64,000 nt of DNA, from contig OX393572.1 of the NCBI GenBank assembly GCA_947652115.1, positions 16,827,771 to 16,891,770 on the forward strand, given 5' to 3'. The stretch is from Blastomussa wellsi (Eukaryota > Cnidaria > Anthozoa > Scleractinia > Plerogyridae). Below the pieces are notes generated by a model. It saw nothing but the letters and a program-made list of their open reading frames with translations, was not told the DNA's origin and did no database searches. The position numbers and the translations under genes are program-made. Below, piece after piece: positions 23,862 to 32,800 of this stretch. How positions within the stretch are numbered: the first letter of the stretch is position 1; every line of letters starts with the position of its first letter.

Positions 23862-24814
23862 GAATTGGATGGACGCGCGCTAGGCATTTTCCATTCCTTT
23901 ATTAGACTATAACTGACTAGAAAATGTTCAAAATGTCTAAAAAACAGGTTTTTATCAAAAATCTCCAGGAGTCAATGGGTTAAAAATGGTTTTTGTACAC
24001 ATTCAATATAATGAGGGTGAAAAGTCATAAAAAAGGATATCAAATTGACCACTAAGTTTTTATCTAAAACCAACACAGTTTCACCAAATTCAACTCAGCC
24101 TGTTTATCTATTGACTAATTAATTGAATCAAATGATTGCCATTTTATTCAATTTCTGTATGTGCAAATAAAAACCAGACATTTTAAATATTGTTTGTTGG
24201 AGATAATTTTCAATTAAAAGACCAAGCACGTTGTTTGCAGTTCAAAATCTGATCAAAATACGCCTGCTGCAAAACAAATTTATAAAGCTCACCATACACC
24301 TAAAATGACCATTTTTGATGATGAAAAGTAATAAGAGTATTTTGATCTGCACCTGGAAACTAATCATATTTTGTTTAAAGCAACAGTTTTCTAAAATCAA
24401 AGTTTCACAACTAACCACAGCGCCAGATTTAGCCTAAACACAAAGAAGACTTGACAGTGAAACGGCGGGAATGCTCCAGATCTGGGTGAAATAAACAACC
24501 TCGCATAATTGAAAGCTACAAGCTTAAAATAGCAAGTCCCAAAATAAGATACCAGCGACAATTTTGTCTTGATTCAAAAACAGCCTTTCTCTAACTCTAC
24601 TGCTAAGTAAATTTTAATAAACTGAGGGTGATTGCTGATCGAAATTTCCCATTCACAACGTGTGCAGGAGCAAACACGATCAACAACCACCCCCATCAAA
24701 CTGCAAAGCTCTATTCAACAATGCAACGCTAATAATATCACGAGATTTCAAGCCGAACTCTGATTTAGTACCTTGAGAATTCTGTTCCTCTTCTGATTCA
24801 GTTAACACAACCAT
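127..24814 (-). CDS. PALS2: MAGUK p55 scaffold, MPP2/MPP6 (PALS2/Varicose) type, complete, 17 coding exons
   Basis: Exons, in transcript order: 24814-24772, 21778-21660, 21213-21145, 19453-19370, 16787-16635, 15324-15249, 15083-15001, 14676-14608, 12575-12444, 10155-10094, 9196-9153, 8199-8146, 7974-7894, 7671-7591, 7099-6897, 3466-3338, 303-127. All have AG/GT borders and joining phases, giving 1659 nt (552 residues plus stop), the usual size for MPP2/MPP6. Order: L27N (about 15-65), L27C (75-125), PDZ (145-225, [15 protein letters not shown]), SH3 (233-300, HFDYNP, DDPNWWQ), basic HOOK, guanylate-kinase-like (352-552, [28 protein letters not shown]), ending WVPVSWVY. The family lacks kinase activity and scaffolds membrane polarity and junction complexes. 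The start is the first ATG before L27N. Introns carry two large minisatellites and several MITEs. Identity as MAGUK is near certain; the MPP2/6 assignment is from remembered family sequences. Confidence 0.95.
490..1080 (+). repeat. tRNA-headed SINE copy, interrupted by a Penelope-derived fragment
   Basis: A tRNA-like head at about 493-570 has an A-box-like TGGCCAAATGATTAGC and a B-box GGTTCAAGCCC. A body at 745-823 (GGCAAGACACTT, TATAAATGGGTAC) continues at 952-1080 (GGGGATAACCCT, GGAGTAGAAATAC). The interval 829-949 is foreign and matches, inverted, the sequence around 2368-2449. The same body recurs at 19971-20180, 43180-43400, 57790-58235 and 60725-60960, so this is an interspersed family resembling the MetaSINE type. 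Boundaries are approximate. Confidence 0.6.
829..949 (-). mobile_element. Penelope-like element terminal fragment inside the SINE
   Basis: This stretch is the reverse complement of most of the Penelope-type palindrome arm ending at 2449 (shared AGAAACTGTGGTGCTG and TTTGGTTTTATCAACTGGG blocks) and matches 1481-1550. It ends before the ribozyme-like core. It splits the SINE body between 823 and 952. Confidence 0.6.
1341..1425 (+). repeat. tRNA-like 3' half (SINE or tRNA relic)
   Basis: A strong B-box (GGGTTCGAGTCCC) with flanking T-arm pairing is followed by CACCTGAGCCATTG. No matching 5' half with a good A-box is seen, so it is probably a SINE head relic rather than a working tRNA gene. Confidence 0.4.
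1595..1630 (+). ncRNA. Degenerate hammerhead-ribozyme-like motif in Penelope terminal repeat
   Basis: The plus strand shows GCT, CCGACGA, a 4-bp stem GGGC-TAAC-GCTC, GAAAC, GTC and AGC. That is the order of a minimal type I hammerhead, but core U4 is C. The opposite arm (about 1550-1585, minus strand) has TTGACGA, GGGC-TAAA-GCTC, GGAAC and GTC, with different core changes. The motif is seen directly; activity is doubtful. Confidence 0.5.
1665..2365 (+). mobile_element. 5'-truncated LINE (non-LTR retrotransposon) 3' end with poly(A)
   Basis: An open frame from 1665 to 2198 encodes the C-terminal part of a LINE reverse transcriptase protein, with a zinc-knuckle-like [17 protein letters not shown] pattern (CX2C...HX4C) of the zf-RVT type. 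A 3'UTR and an A-tract at 2351-2365 follow. TCAACCCAG flanks both ends (1656-1664 and 2366-2374), a clear target duplication. The ORF upstream of 1665 is only Penelope repeat read in frame. The clade is probably L1/Tx1-like, not proven. Confidence 0.8.
2475..3203. mobile_element. MITE with TAGGTGCGG terminal inverted repeats
   Basis: The left end TAGGTGCGGCTAAACACA matches the inverse of the right end TGTGTAACCGCACCTA over about 16 bases. The 0.73-kb interior has no credible gene; it contains short repeats around GGTAAA/TTTACC. It lies in the last part of a MAGUK intron. Target duplication unclear (TA possible). Confidence 0.6.
3620..5575. mobile_element. Foldback element with inverted arms and central tandem repeats
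   Basis: The outer arms are inverted copies. About 3640-3800 pairs with about 5575-5410 (shared AAAGCCAATAGATAGAG / its inverse, and TTTTGACCATAATTATTTG / inverse). About 3790-4010 pairs with 5345-5225 (ACCCGCACTGTATTGATCC / inverse). The middle holds two tandem families: imperfect units with CATGTATATTCCTCGTTCTAA at 4085-4620, and about 4.5 units of roughly 142 bp at 4660-5300. No transposase ORF is visible. It lies in the intron between 3466 and 6897. Confidence 0.7.
4660..5300. repeat. About 142-bp tandem repeat, roughly 4.5 copies
   Basis: GAGATGCAATAT recurs near 4797, 4939, 5080 and 5221. Each unit also carries GATCCGTACGGATCGAACGG, itself partly palindromic, and CTGCCCCACACACTCAA. It forms the core of the foldback element. 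Confidence 0.75.
5642..6825. mobile_element. TTAA-flanked MITE with about 24-bp inverted ends
   Basis: TTAA at 5642-5645 and 6822-6825 flanks GGTGGTAGGATTGACTTTAG and its imperfect inverse CTAAAGTCGATTCAACCACT. An internal CACTTTGGACAG / CTGTCCAAAGTG pair lies at about 5668 and 6231. No coding similarity was recognised in the interior. It is intronic in the MAGUK. Confidence 0.6.
7155..7315. repeat. Small inverted-repeat element (possible MITE)
   Basis: GGTAATTTCCATTTACC near 7158 and TGGAAATGAAATTTACCATTCC near 7290 are partly inverse. Similar wording occurs at 63320-63480. Low-complexity pairing could be chance. Confidence 0.3.
8986..9056 (+). tRNA. tRNA-like sequence (Thr-like anticodon CGT), possibly SINE-derived
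   Basis: A full cloverleaf can be drawn: acceptor GACTTGA/TTAAGTC, D arm GTTC..GAGC, anticodon arm CTGCA-CCCGTAT-AGTAG with one mismatch, T arm ATGGG-TTCAAGT-CCCAT. A-box and B-box are good. The mismatched anticodon stem and the G-T pair fit a tRNA-derived repeat as well as a gene. It is inside a MAGUK intron on the opposite strand. Confidence 0.5.
9788..10043. mobile_element. Short TTAA-flanked MITE
   Basis: TTAA borders AGTGGTACTATGACCAAA at the left and an imperfect inverse CCACAGTGACT at the right. The left end resembles the end of the 32801-33632 element (AGTGCTACTATGAT), so these are probably one family. Confidence 0.5.
10867..11640 (-). mobile_element. Penelope-like retroelement, 3' part with GIY-YIG endonuclease
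   Basis: It runs from an endonuclease ORF (11162-11623) to a terminal repeat (10970-11075) shared with 829-949 and 1481-2449. The reverse transcriptase portion expected further upstream is missing, so this is a 5'-truncated copy in an intron. The terminal repeat has a hammerhead-like GGGC-TAAC-GCTT, GAAAC, GTT arrangement with a changed core (CCGACAA). Confidence 0.8.
11162..11623 (-). pseudogene. GIY-YIG endonuclease domain of a Penelope-like element
   Basis: The open frame is about 153 codons. It has a CX4C-type CKTCPFIHN stretch, then [20 protein letters not shown], which is the GIY-YIG core with downstream R residues ([12 protein letters not shown]), and a conserved HFNLPNHS block. In Penelope elements this domain nicks target DNA. 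No reverse transcriptase is attached, so it is a fragment rather than a host gene. Domain call is strong. Confidence 0.85.
12638..14295. repeat. 59-bp minisatellite, 28 copies with no length change
   Basis: GCAACAG begins at 12671 in the first full unit and at 14264 in the last; the difference is 1593 = 27 x 59, so units differ only by substitutions (for example CTTGTCTG/CTCGTCTG, GCAACAG/GAAACAG). Each unit carries CAG-GTAAGG, a consensus 5' splice site on the plus strand, antisense to the host gene. It lies between the SH3 exon (12444-12575) and exon 14608-14676. Confidence 0.95.
15438..16491. mobile_element. Foldback element with GTCGTGG-repeat inverted ends
   Basis: The left arm, 15438-15510, is a string of GGGTCGTG-type repeats after GGCTAAATCGCGTCGG. 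The right arm, 16380-16491, is the inverse (CACGACCCAC repeats, then CACGCCGATTAGAC). The roughly 0.87-kb centre has no recognised gene. It is intronic, between PDZ exons of the MPP2/6 gene. Confidence 0.7.
16740..18600. repeat. 57-64 bp minisatellite built from a splice acceptor and exon start, about 31 copies
   Basis: On the minus strand each unit reads a short pyrimidine stretch and TTACTTATCAG, then about 44 bases (GCCTTATTAGAAGTCCATGA ... GACGTATGC) identical to the start of the MAGUK exon 16787-16635. Only the copy nearest the gene continues into the rest of the exon. Unit types are 57, 58 and 64 bp; 57/58 alternate as a 115-bp dimer, and a 365-bp higher-order repeat is visible (17645-17827 equals 18010-18192). 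The most distal units are more diverged. Confidence 0.95.
19569..19803. mobile_element. Foldback MITE flanked by an 11-bp direct repeat
   Basis: TACAGCCGAGC occurs at 19569-19579 and 19793-19803. Between them are inverted ends GCAGGTACAAAATGCAGTTC / GACTTGCGTTTTGTACCTGC and further repeats of the ACAGGTCACAGGTC type. No coding content. Intronic. Confidence 0.65.
19971..20180 (-). repeat. tRNA-derived SINE
   Basis: On the minus strand a head with A-box TGGCTTAATGGTGAGTGCGC (20168-20149) and B-box GGTTCTAGCCC (20126-20116) is followed by the body TATAAATGGGTACCGGCC, GGGGGTAACCCTGCAATGG and GGGCGGAGTAGAAATA. This is the most complete copy in the window and shows the family's structure. Confidence 0.7.
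20741..21115 (-). mobile_element. Decayed Penelope-like GIY-YIG fragment
   Basis: Overlapping minus-strand frames read [20 protein letters not shown] and [11 protein letters not shown], then AFNTRKKEH, the wording around the GIY-YIG endonuclease of another Penelope lineage. The glycine-rich core between these blocks is missing and the frame shifts, so it is non-functional. Its sequence differs from the copy at 11162-11623. Confidence 0.6.
21337..21398. repeat. TTTA/TTCA microsatellite
   Basis: Imperfect tandem TTTA units with some TTCA. Intronic. Confidence 0.85.
22166..23009. mobile_element. TTAA-flanked MITE with GGTGATTCA ends
   Basis: TTAAGGTGATTCA at the left is inverted as TGAATCACCTTAA at the right. 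The interior of about 0.82 kb has no convincing gene. It is in the first intron of the MPP2/6 gene. Confidence 0.65.
23724..23887. repeat. Long hairpin, about 75-nt arms
   Basis: ATGCCTAGCTAGCGTCCATC and the following bases pair with the inverse ending GGATGGACGCGCGCTAGGCAT. The stem also includes GATAGTTGGGAGAGCAC / GTGCTCTCCCAACTATC and GAGATGCTC / GAGCATCTC, with a loop of about 13 nt. It looks like a palindromic MITE. Confidence 0.8.
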
Positions 24815-26690
24815 TTTTCAGAGGATTCGAGCTGAAGATTTGCAAGACTACAAGACAGGAAGATTACAGGTTTTTGCCAAGGGACGCTTCGGTATGGTTC
24901 ATGAACATGCCAATCAAAAGAACCAAAATGATCACGTGCGGTGTAACAAAATCACACGCTCCTATGCCATGTCAGGGGTACTGGAGCGAATAGGTTGCCT
25001 GACGTTTGGTGAAAAACGTGTCAGAATATAATTTTGTACGCGAGATTGGAAAGAAAATAGATTCTACTTCATTCCATAAACAGCTGTCTGTTAATATAAA
25101 CCACGCTCCTAACTGCTTGTAACATCCCCCACACCCACCCCCGCCAAATGGTAGCAGTTATTCGTTCCAGTTTCCTGGAGAGGGTTGATATTTTACACTT
25201 CGCTTCAACATGCATTCCTCAAGAAGTAGAGTCATCTTTATCGCTTGTTTACGATAAGAGGTTGAAGTGTATTGAGGACCCACACAGAAGGAGCGCGCAG
25301 ACCAACAGCACTGCGAAGGCGGCCATGTGCTCAACTCAACTTTTAATCAGTCCATAATGCGCAACTCAACTTACACAAGTCACGTGATGTCACGCAATAC
25401 ATTACAGAGGTTTCACCCAAAATACCATCGAGCAGGGAAGCAATATTCTTTTAAGCTCGAAATACATTACATTGAGATGATCGACGCTAAGAGAAGCACA
25501 TAAAACGAAGATTTGCTCCAACTGTGTTGAGGAATTTTGTGTGGGCTTCGTGTGCGTGTGAAAGATCAAGAGCTATTTTCGGGCCAGTAAGTACGTTTAC
25601 ATGTTTGCTGGAGTTAATTTCGTCTCTTTCACGGATAATTATCCTCTTTCCTATTTGCATGTGGGCTTACAGACCTCTGGCTGTATATATGCTGCAGGCG
25701 ATATAAGCTTACATGTGTAATCTGTCTGTACAAATATAAGTTAATGCACCTACTTGTAAGCTTATACCTTTTTCGCGTCTACTACCTAATTTATATTTTT
25801 TAAGATCTGTACTCATTTAGTAATCATTTGATATAAGCTTTCACTTTTCCTCCATCCAGTTGTGATATAAGTGATATACAGTGTTTTTTTTTCACACGTG
25901 TATAATTTTATGTAAGATAATATTGATATTAAAGCTGAAGTGTTTCCTGTATGCAGATTGTGGCTTTTTACAATTGAAAGGTGGCATATTTTCACTGAAA
26001 CTCATTAGAAATAAGAAAGTGAAATAGCGATTTAAAAAATAATGCATAGATAACAAATCAATTTCATACAGCTTAGACAAGTAAAGTACAGCAATTTTGT
26101 TCATTACCCCCAGAGCAAGGTGATTATTTCAGGCAGCTTGTTGGAGTTGATCATTTTCTGCAAATAACCGATTGATTGTATGATTTAAGGGCTATATTCT
26201 GGTAAATACAAGCAATGTTCTGCTGTACACAATTTTGTCAACTAACTTTGTGAATCCTTTGTTATTTATATTGCCCTCAATCAAACAATTTAGATCCTGT
26301 GTTATTGAAAGTCAGTGTATTATGGTGAAGCCCTTACACAACTAGTAAATAATAATTCCGTGTCTGTTCAGATCAGGGATTTTGTAGTTAATATGCCAGC
26401 ACCTGATGTACGTATACTAGGAGCACTGACAACAGCCTAGAGCAAGGTTAGTTTTTGGTTAGAATTAGGGTTCGAAGTTGGTGATATGATAAGGGGTCAG
26501 CATTAAGGTTAGGGTTAGTGTTTTTGGTGGTTAGCATTAGCTAGATTTATAGTGGGTTTTCATGCTGTTCTGGGGTGTTTCGGTGTTCCTGGTTTTAGTA
26601 CATGCCCTCTTGATCTTCACTAAGGAATGCTGTTATTTTTTAATTTGTATTAATTATCTTGTACTTTTTCAGGAACTAGCATTGGACCAA
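24815..26690. promoter_or_regulatory. Divergent intergenic region between MPP2/6 and MTMR10-like genes
   Basis: The minus-strand MAGUK starts at 24814 and the plus-strand myotubularin coding exon is entered at 26673, so both promoters should lie here. A plausible 5'UTR donor for the plus gene is at 25586/25587 (GGGCCA then GTAAGT); joined to 26673 it gives ATG 26691 as the first long in-frame start, with a short upstream ORF near 25474. I see no clear TATA box. Degenerate TTAGGG-like repeats sit at about 26450-26525. The promoter role is inferred from gene layout only. Confidence 0.4.
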
Positions 26691-29600
26691 ATGGCAGCTT
26701 TAAGAAGTTCTTCTCCCATGTCTGAAGATGGCTACCCAGAACCATCATTATTACCTGGTGAAATAGTTGTTGCCAAAGCCATCAATGTGTTAAGATTCCA
26801 AACAATGGCAGACAGGAAGTCTGGAATATCTGGAGTACTGTATGCAACAAACTTTCGCATGTCATTCTTGACAAGGAACCCAAGTGCAGAGACCCAACTT
26901 AACTCTGTATTCCAATCAAACCCTGATTTAACTGAAGCTGGAGAGATGTACTCAGACATGCAAAGAGAACTGCACATTCCACAAACTTGCATAAGTGAGA
27001 TTTTCTACTACTCTAGTTCAACTGCAGAGGGATCGAAAGTGAAAAAAGTAGTGCCAGGATCGCGCATGTCATCTAAAGTTCATTCCCTGGAAATTCGTTG
27101 CAAGGACTTTCGAGTGCTTAGATTTGGATTGAAATTTACACCCAAGAAAGACCACATAAAAATGGTGAACGCTATTGCACACTACAAGGCACCAACAAAC
27201 ATTGTTCTGTTGTTCGCATTCCCATACAGCATGGCACGAAACTCTTCAGAAAACAGCAAAGCCAGGTTGAACACCATTCCAACATTTAGAACTCTTACTG
27301 ATTGGCTGAATGAGTTGTCAAGGCTTCAGGTTGATGACACTTGGAGAGTAGCAACTGTCAACAGCAAGTTCCAAACATGTCCATCACTATCTGAAATGTT
27401 TGTTGTCCTTGCATCGCTGTCAGATTCTGACATCAACAGGATGTCATTACATTATGTAGATTCACGCCTTCCCACATGGTGTTGGAGTCATCCCAAAACA
27501 GGGGTACCCATGCTGTATAGTGGAGCAGGGAGGTAGGTTACATCAAATACACCTGGTAAACAAACAAGGCATGGGTATGGAGGGAGGGGCAAAGGTGATT
27601 TCTTGTATTGGGGTTAATAAGGGCAGTTGCTGAACGCAGTACTCCTTTCAGAATAGGTTCCGAAACAAGTTATAGGCTATGGGCTCCATTCAGTGGGGAG
27701 TGGGAAGGGGATGCCGGTGCATTTAGGTATACAGTGTATTGCATGGTAATTCTTGTTTTGGTATTAATAAGGACGGTTGCTGATCACAGTACACCCCAAA
27801 TCATGGTACTGTTTCCATTTGATTGTGTTTGGGAGGGCAGGGGAGAAGTAGAGACAAGCAATGTATTCGGGTACACTACTTGCTGAATCTTGTATGTTTG
27901 GCATTAGCCAATTAACCCAAGCCATTGGCCTTGCTTTTTATTTATGCAAGTCCTGCAATTATTCTTCTTTTAGACCAGAGAGTATATTTCTCGAGAAGGA
28001 GGAAACGTCTTTTTTTAGAGCATTATCGTTAATTCCCTGCAACACTGAGCACAAGGAGGTGAAGGTCGTCAATTTAATGAAGACTTGTCCATCAACAAAA
28101 GAGCTTCAACAGAGCTTCCTGAGGCTCAGAGAGCTTTGTGTGTTGGAGACAAGCAAGGACTTTTGGAGCATTGATGCTCACTGGCTGTCAAGTGTTGAAG
28201 CATCAAGGTAGAACTGAAACATCATATGAAAGTTCCTCATGAACGTAATTTCAATTAGTGCAGGGCTTAAAATTAACAAAAATAAGTTTAAAAATTTTAG
28301 TCGCAAAATGCACATAAATTAATTATTACGATCACAGCACTTGACAATGGGCTTATAAATGATCAACAAAGCTATGATTTTGTTATTGCAACAACACAAG
28401 CTTAGGGGCTGACCATTTACGGTACCTTTTTCTTCTGACAGGCACTTGCAGGAAATTTTTCTTCAAAATCACCCACCCCATCCCTCAAAAGTTAAATGAT
28501 CGGCCCCTTAACTTTTATCATGAAAGATCGTGAATTGAATCACGTGCCGACATCTTCATTGATCACTGTACTGTAGACTATCTGTAGTATATTTTCAAAC
28601 TTTTAATTCCATTAAAACTGAATTACATTTGTAGCCAAGTTAAAAGAGGACCAACGAAAGGACACAATCTTACGCATCTATAAAAATCTATAAAAATCAA
28701 CACATGAATGGCTGGAATAACTTTACCTTTTCGACATGCTTTACCTTTGCAGGCGTTTTGTTAAGCTTTAAATACGGGGTAGCATAATTGAGTGAAAGTA
28801 GTCGGAGTATCATTATGAAATATTCAAATCTTTGGCAAGGACAAGTGTGAGACGAACAAAACTCACAAACCTCCATGTCCGCCATTCCAGTTTATTTAAC
28901 GGGAGTGCCCAGGTGTGCCAGCAATACATATTCAAAAAGAGACCGCTGTAATGGTGTCTGATCGAGTAAATCACGTACACAATAGAGTGGCAAAGTGATG
29001 ACGCCACAAAAACTAAATTTTAATATGTAATTATGGGATTTACTGAAATATTCGGTAAGCACACTATGTCTAAACCGTTTAGAACAGAGACAAAATTACA
29101 AGGATTTGTATGGAGTCACTGAAGCATGACAGGGCCAATATTTCTCCCCCAAACTGAAATGAGATGCTGATATTTGGCAAGCGAGCATCCCTCATCATTT
29201 ACTTTCTGAAGATCTTAATGAATCCCATAATTTCAAATTTTTTGACCAAAAATTTTCAAATTTCCTTTATAAGCAAGACACAAGAAGAAAATAATCACAA
29301 AATTGTGACTGAAAAGGAAGTTTTAGTTGCAAAAGGGAAACATTTGGTCACAAATGCGACCGTATCGGTCGCAATTTCAAGCCCTGTAGTGTGCAGTTAC
29401 TTGGCAAGTACCTAATGTGAAAATTGCTGGGCCCTAATGCTTGATTACTGGACACATTAGTATTATTGTCAAACTTATATTGATTAAGTACAGGGAATTT
29501 ACAATCATGAACATTTAGTGTTTGATATACATGTGGTCTTAAGTCTCAGTAATGGATTGGTAATTTGGCTCCTGATACTTCAAGTTAAAAAAATAATTAT

Positions 29601-30685
29601 TTTATTAATAGTATTTACTTCTCATACTATCCCATGTGTTGAACCCTTATTTTTTGTCTCTGTTATTCTTCAGGTGGCTAAACTACTTGAGGCTGTCACT
29701 TGTAGCTGCTATGGATGTTGTACAATCAATTTGTTGTGATCGTTCACCAGTTATCATCAAAGAAACTGGAGGCCGTGACTTTGTGCTGGTTGTAGGAAGT
29801 CTTGCACAGTTGATATTGGACTCGTATTACAGAACAATAAGAGGTTTCCAAACTCTTATCCAGAAAATGTGGGTTCTTGGAGGGCATCAGTTTCTGTTAC
29901 GCTGCAACCATATCAGTCAATCAACCCAGGAAAATGACAAAGAAGATTCAGGAGAGTCACCAGTGTTTCTTCATTTCGTCGATTGTGTTTATCAACTCAC
30001 TCAGCAGTTCCCATCAGAGTTTGAATTCTCCGAGACATATCTGCATGCTCTTCTTGACACAATGCATGCATGTATGTTTGATACATTCTTGTTTGACTCC
30101 GAAAAACAGAGAGCAGAGCTGTGTGCAGTTGAACTTGGAGGAGATTCCATGGCATCACTGTGGGAATTCGTCGCTGAGCAGCTTGCAGAATCACGTAACT
30201 CAGGACCTTATTTAAATCCATTGTTTGAGTACAGAAACGCTTTAGGTGATGGTGAAGAAAATGGTATAAACACAGGCTCATATCTCAGAGTGAATGCGCT
30301 TGCCCCAGGCATCAAATTCTGGTCTGGTCGTTATCTCAGATGGCTGCCAACAGTTCATGTGAGCACCGGAATGGGGGAAAACTCCTCATTGCAGTTCCAA
30401 CAGATGATCCTGGTGAATGAGATGAGGGTGTTACGGCATCGTTTGGCTGTCAACAAGTATGAACAAACTCCAAATGCACAGGCCATTGATGGCAACAAAA
30501 CTGTTGAGGTAGATGCTACTGATTTTGACTTCAGTACTGATTTTAGTTTGGACTTGGAAACAAGCAAGCTGCTTACTCCCAGCATGCCATTCATTGGTGA
30601 TCTGGCACTCAGTAAATATCACTCTCCTGGAGATTTGCCACCAAATGGATCTGCAGACAATACTGTAGATGTGGGCAAGTTTTAA
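26691..30685 (+). CDS. MTMR10: Myotubularin-related pseudophosphatase (MTMR10/11/12 group), 3 coding exons
   Basis: Exons 26691-27532, 27974-28207 and 29674-30685 join in frame to 2088 nt (695 residues). The coding exon begins at a splice acceptor (26671-26672), so the 5'UTR is spliced; ATG 26691 is the first in-frame Met. An N-terminal PH-GRAM-like region (about 25-170, LLPGEIVV, CKDFRVLRF) is followed by a phosphatase-like domain (PLWCWSH-like PTWCWSH at the end of exon 1, then YYRTIRGFQTLIQKMW and FEFSETYL). Where active myotubularins have the CX5R loop, this protein reads KETGGRDF, so catalytic Cys and Arg are missing, as in MTMR10-12. Family members bind active myotubularins and modulate phosphoinositide 3-phosphatase activity. 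Intron 2 contains a hAT-like element (28261-29386). Family is secure; the exact paralog is less so. Confidence 0.93.
28261..29386. mobile_element. hAT-like non-autonomous element in MTMR10-like intron 2
   Basis: CAGGGCTTAAAATT at the left and AATTTCAAGCCCTG at the right are inverted. TAGTG flanks both sides (28256-28260 and 29387-29391). A CAGGG start is typical of hAT ends, though hAT duplications are normally 8 bp. There is no transposase ORF. Confidence 0.6.
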
Positions 30686-32800
30686 CTGTGTACATCAACA
30701 CTGAGGGCTTAACATACTAATGTATGAACAATTATTACTAAGTTGTTCAAGCAAAGTTTTGCTTGGTTCCACCCTTGCCTATTCCAGGCATTCAGTTAGT
30801 TGGGGACCAGTATGAAAAATGGTATAAGCATGGAAAATAGCAAATGAAAAAAATTGCTAGGGGCAAGGGAGTGAGAGAAACCTATGATGTTTAAAGATTT
30901 TGATTTTTTTTATTCCCTGGTCTGCCCCAGCAAGGTGATTTTTACAAATGCATGTGCAAATGCCCCATGTTTTCCCTGGAGAGGGGAGATGGGGACTAAG
31001 TTCTGCATTAATGTTATTGACTTTGCAGCATCTTTCAGGATTTTTACACCAATGCAAAGAACAGCAGTCAAAGTAAATTTTGTGCTTTACAAGAAGCTCA
31101 GGATATGCTGCTTGTATATTAGTTTGACCTTTGTCAAAAAAGTTGAAAACGATAATGATAGAAGGAAAATCAACTGAAATTTTAAAATAATGGATTATGA
31201 TTAACATACCGGAAAATTATAATCAGTTTTAAAATAATTATTTGAGATTTTTTATTTTTCAAATCTTGAAGAAAAACTGTAATTTGACTTTCTTAAATTT
31301 ATACCTGTGATGTTGTTTCCAGATGTTACTCTCAAATCCACGGAGTGGTAAAATTGCCATAGATTTATTTCTTTGTTGTGTCCTGTTCTCAACTCAGTCT
31401 TAATGTTTCAATTTTTTTCACTTTGAAGTTGGAAACAGCAGATGGAAGACATAAGTCATAAGGGTGTGGCATGCAACAGTATCTGATTATAAGTACTCTG
31501 TCTCCTTGTCACACAGCACTCCCCCAAAATGCCTTTGATGCCCCAAAAAACAGCTGCAAAGGAGTGTACATGTAACAAAGCCTGTAAACTACTTCACATC
31601 ATTAAAATTATTGTTTTGTGTTTATTTCTTTGTCCTCTGGAATATACTTTAGTTACAGTTTTGACTGGAACATGTATATAAACAATTTATCATTTTGAAT
31701 AATATTATGCACCAGTTACTACAAAAAATAATTTAGCTACAGATTTAAACACCAGCACTGGGTGTTTGCTATTGTACACAAGAAAGGCTGACGCAAAACC
31801 TTGGCAAGCGTGGGTTTTACATTAATTTGAAATAGCAAACCCCCATTCTGACTTTTCAAGGTTTGCATGGTTCTCAAGTTGAGAAGTTGGTTGCTAGGGA
31901 ATTTTATTTGGGGTTGCGGTACATTGGCACATGTTGTTTGTTGCACTATCACAATCACAATTCCTCTCAATTCAGAGTAATGGCTCAAAACATTCTTCAA
32001 TCAAATTGGAACATCGCTATGAACTATGTTCTAATTACTACAATTAAGCTGTTAAAAGGAAACCAGTTCCTTATGTGGCAACGATATTAAAGTTATTGAT
32101 GTTAAAATCAACCTGCAGTGCATAATTATTTGAATCACAAGCCCCAACATAGCCCATGCCAACTAACCAAAGGCAAGGAACAGAACAGGCTATTTGGTGT
32201 GGTGGGAGGAGATTCGGAAAATTTTTGCGTACATCTGGAAAAAACCTCGCCTCCCATGCAGACGTCCTTGGGGAAGGTAAGCGTGATGAAGCCCAAAGGA
32301 CCTCTACGTGCAGGCGAGAAAAAACCTGGCATCGCCCCTGCCATGACGTTCTAATGGCAATGTTGTTACCGATCCTGTTGAAATAACACATGGATTCTGC
32401 CATTATTTCACTAATAAGGGACCAAAATTAGCAAGCAAAGTACCCTTCATGAATACGTTTTTTCAGTCTTTTCCTAGTGATCATATAAGTGAATCACTTG
32501 TTTTGAAGCCAGCAACTATTGGATAGCTAACTAGTATTTGTATGTATTTAAAGTCTGGAAAGTCCCTGGGATACGACAACATTTCTATGCATATAATAAA
32601 AACACCTTCCAAGTAATATCGGAACCTCTTATATGAATATAATTAACTTATCTCTTTCCAACATTTGGTATATTCCCAGACAAGTTAAAAACTGGCGGTA
32701 CGCAGCTGTTTACAAGGTCCCACAGTATTGGCTGAAAAAATGATAAACAAACAACAGTAACAATGGACCCTAGCCTAAAACAATAGAGCTGCGTCAGCTA
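30686..32800. other. 3' flank of MTMR10-like gene; no further gene seen
   Basis: This should include the 3'UTR. Short frames here lack splice context or family wording. I see no clear transposon ends. Confidence 0.4.

Noticed and set aside
26450..26525. Chromosome-end telomere repeat
   Set aside because: Only a few degenerate TTAGGG-like units between two genes; at most an interstitial trace.
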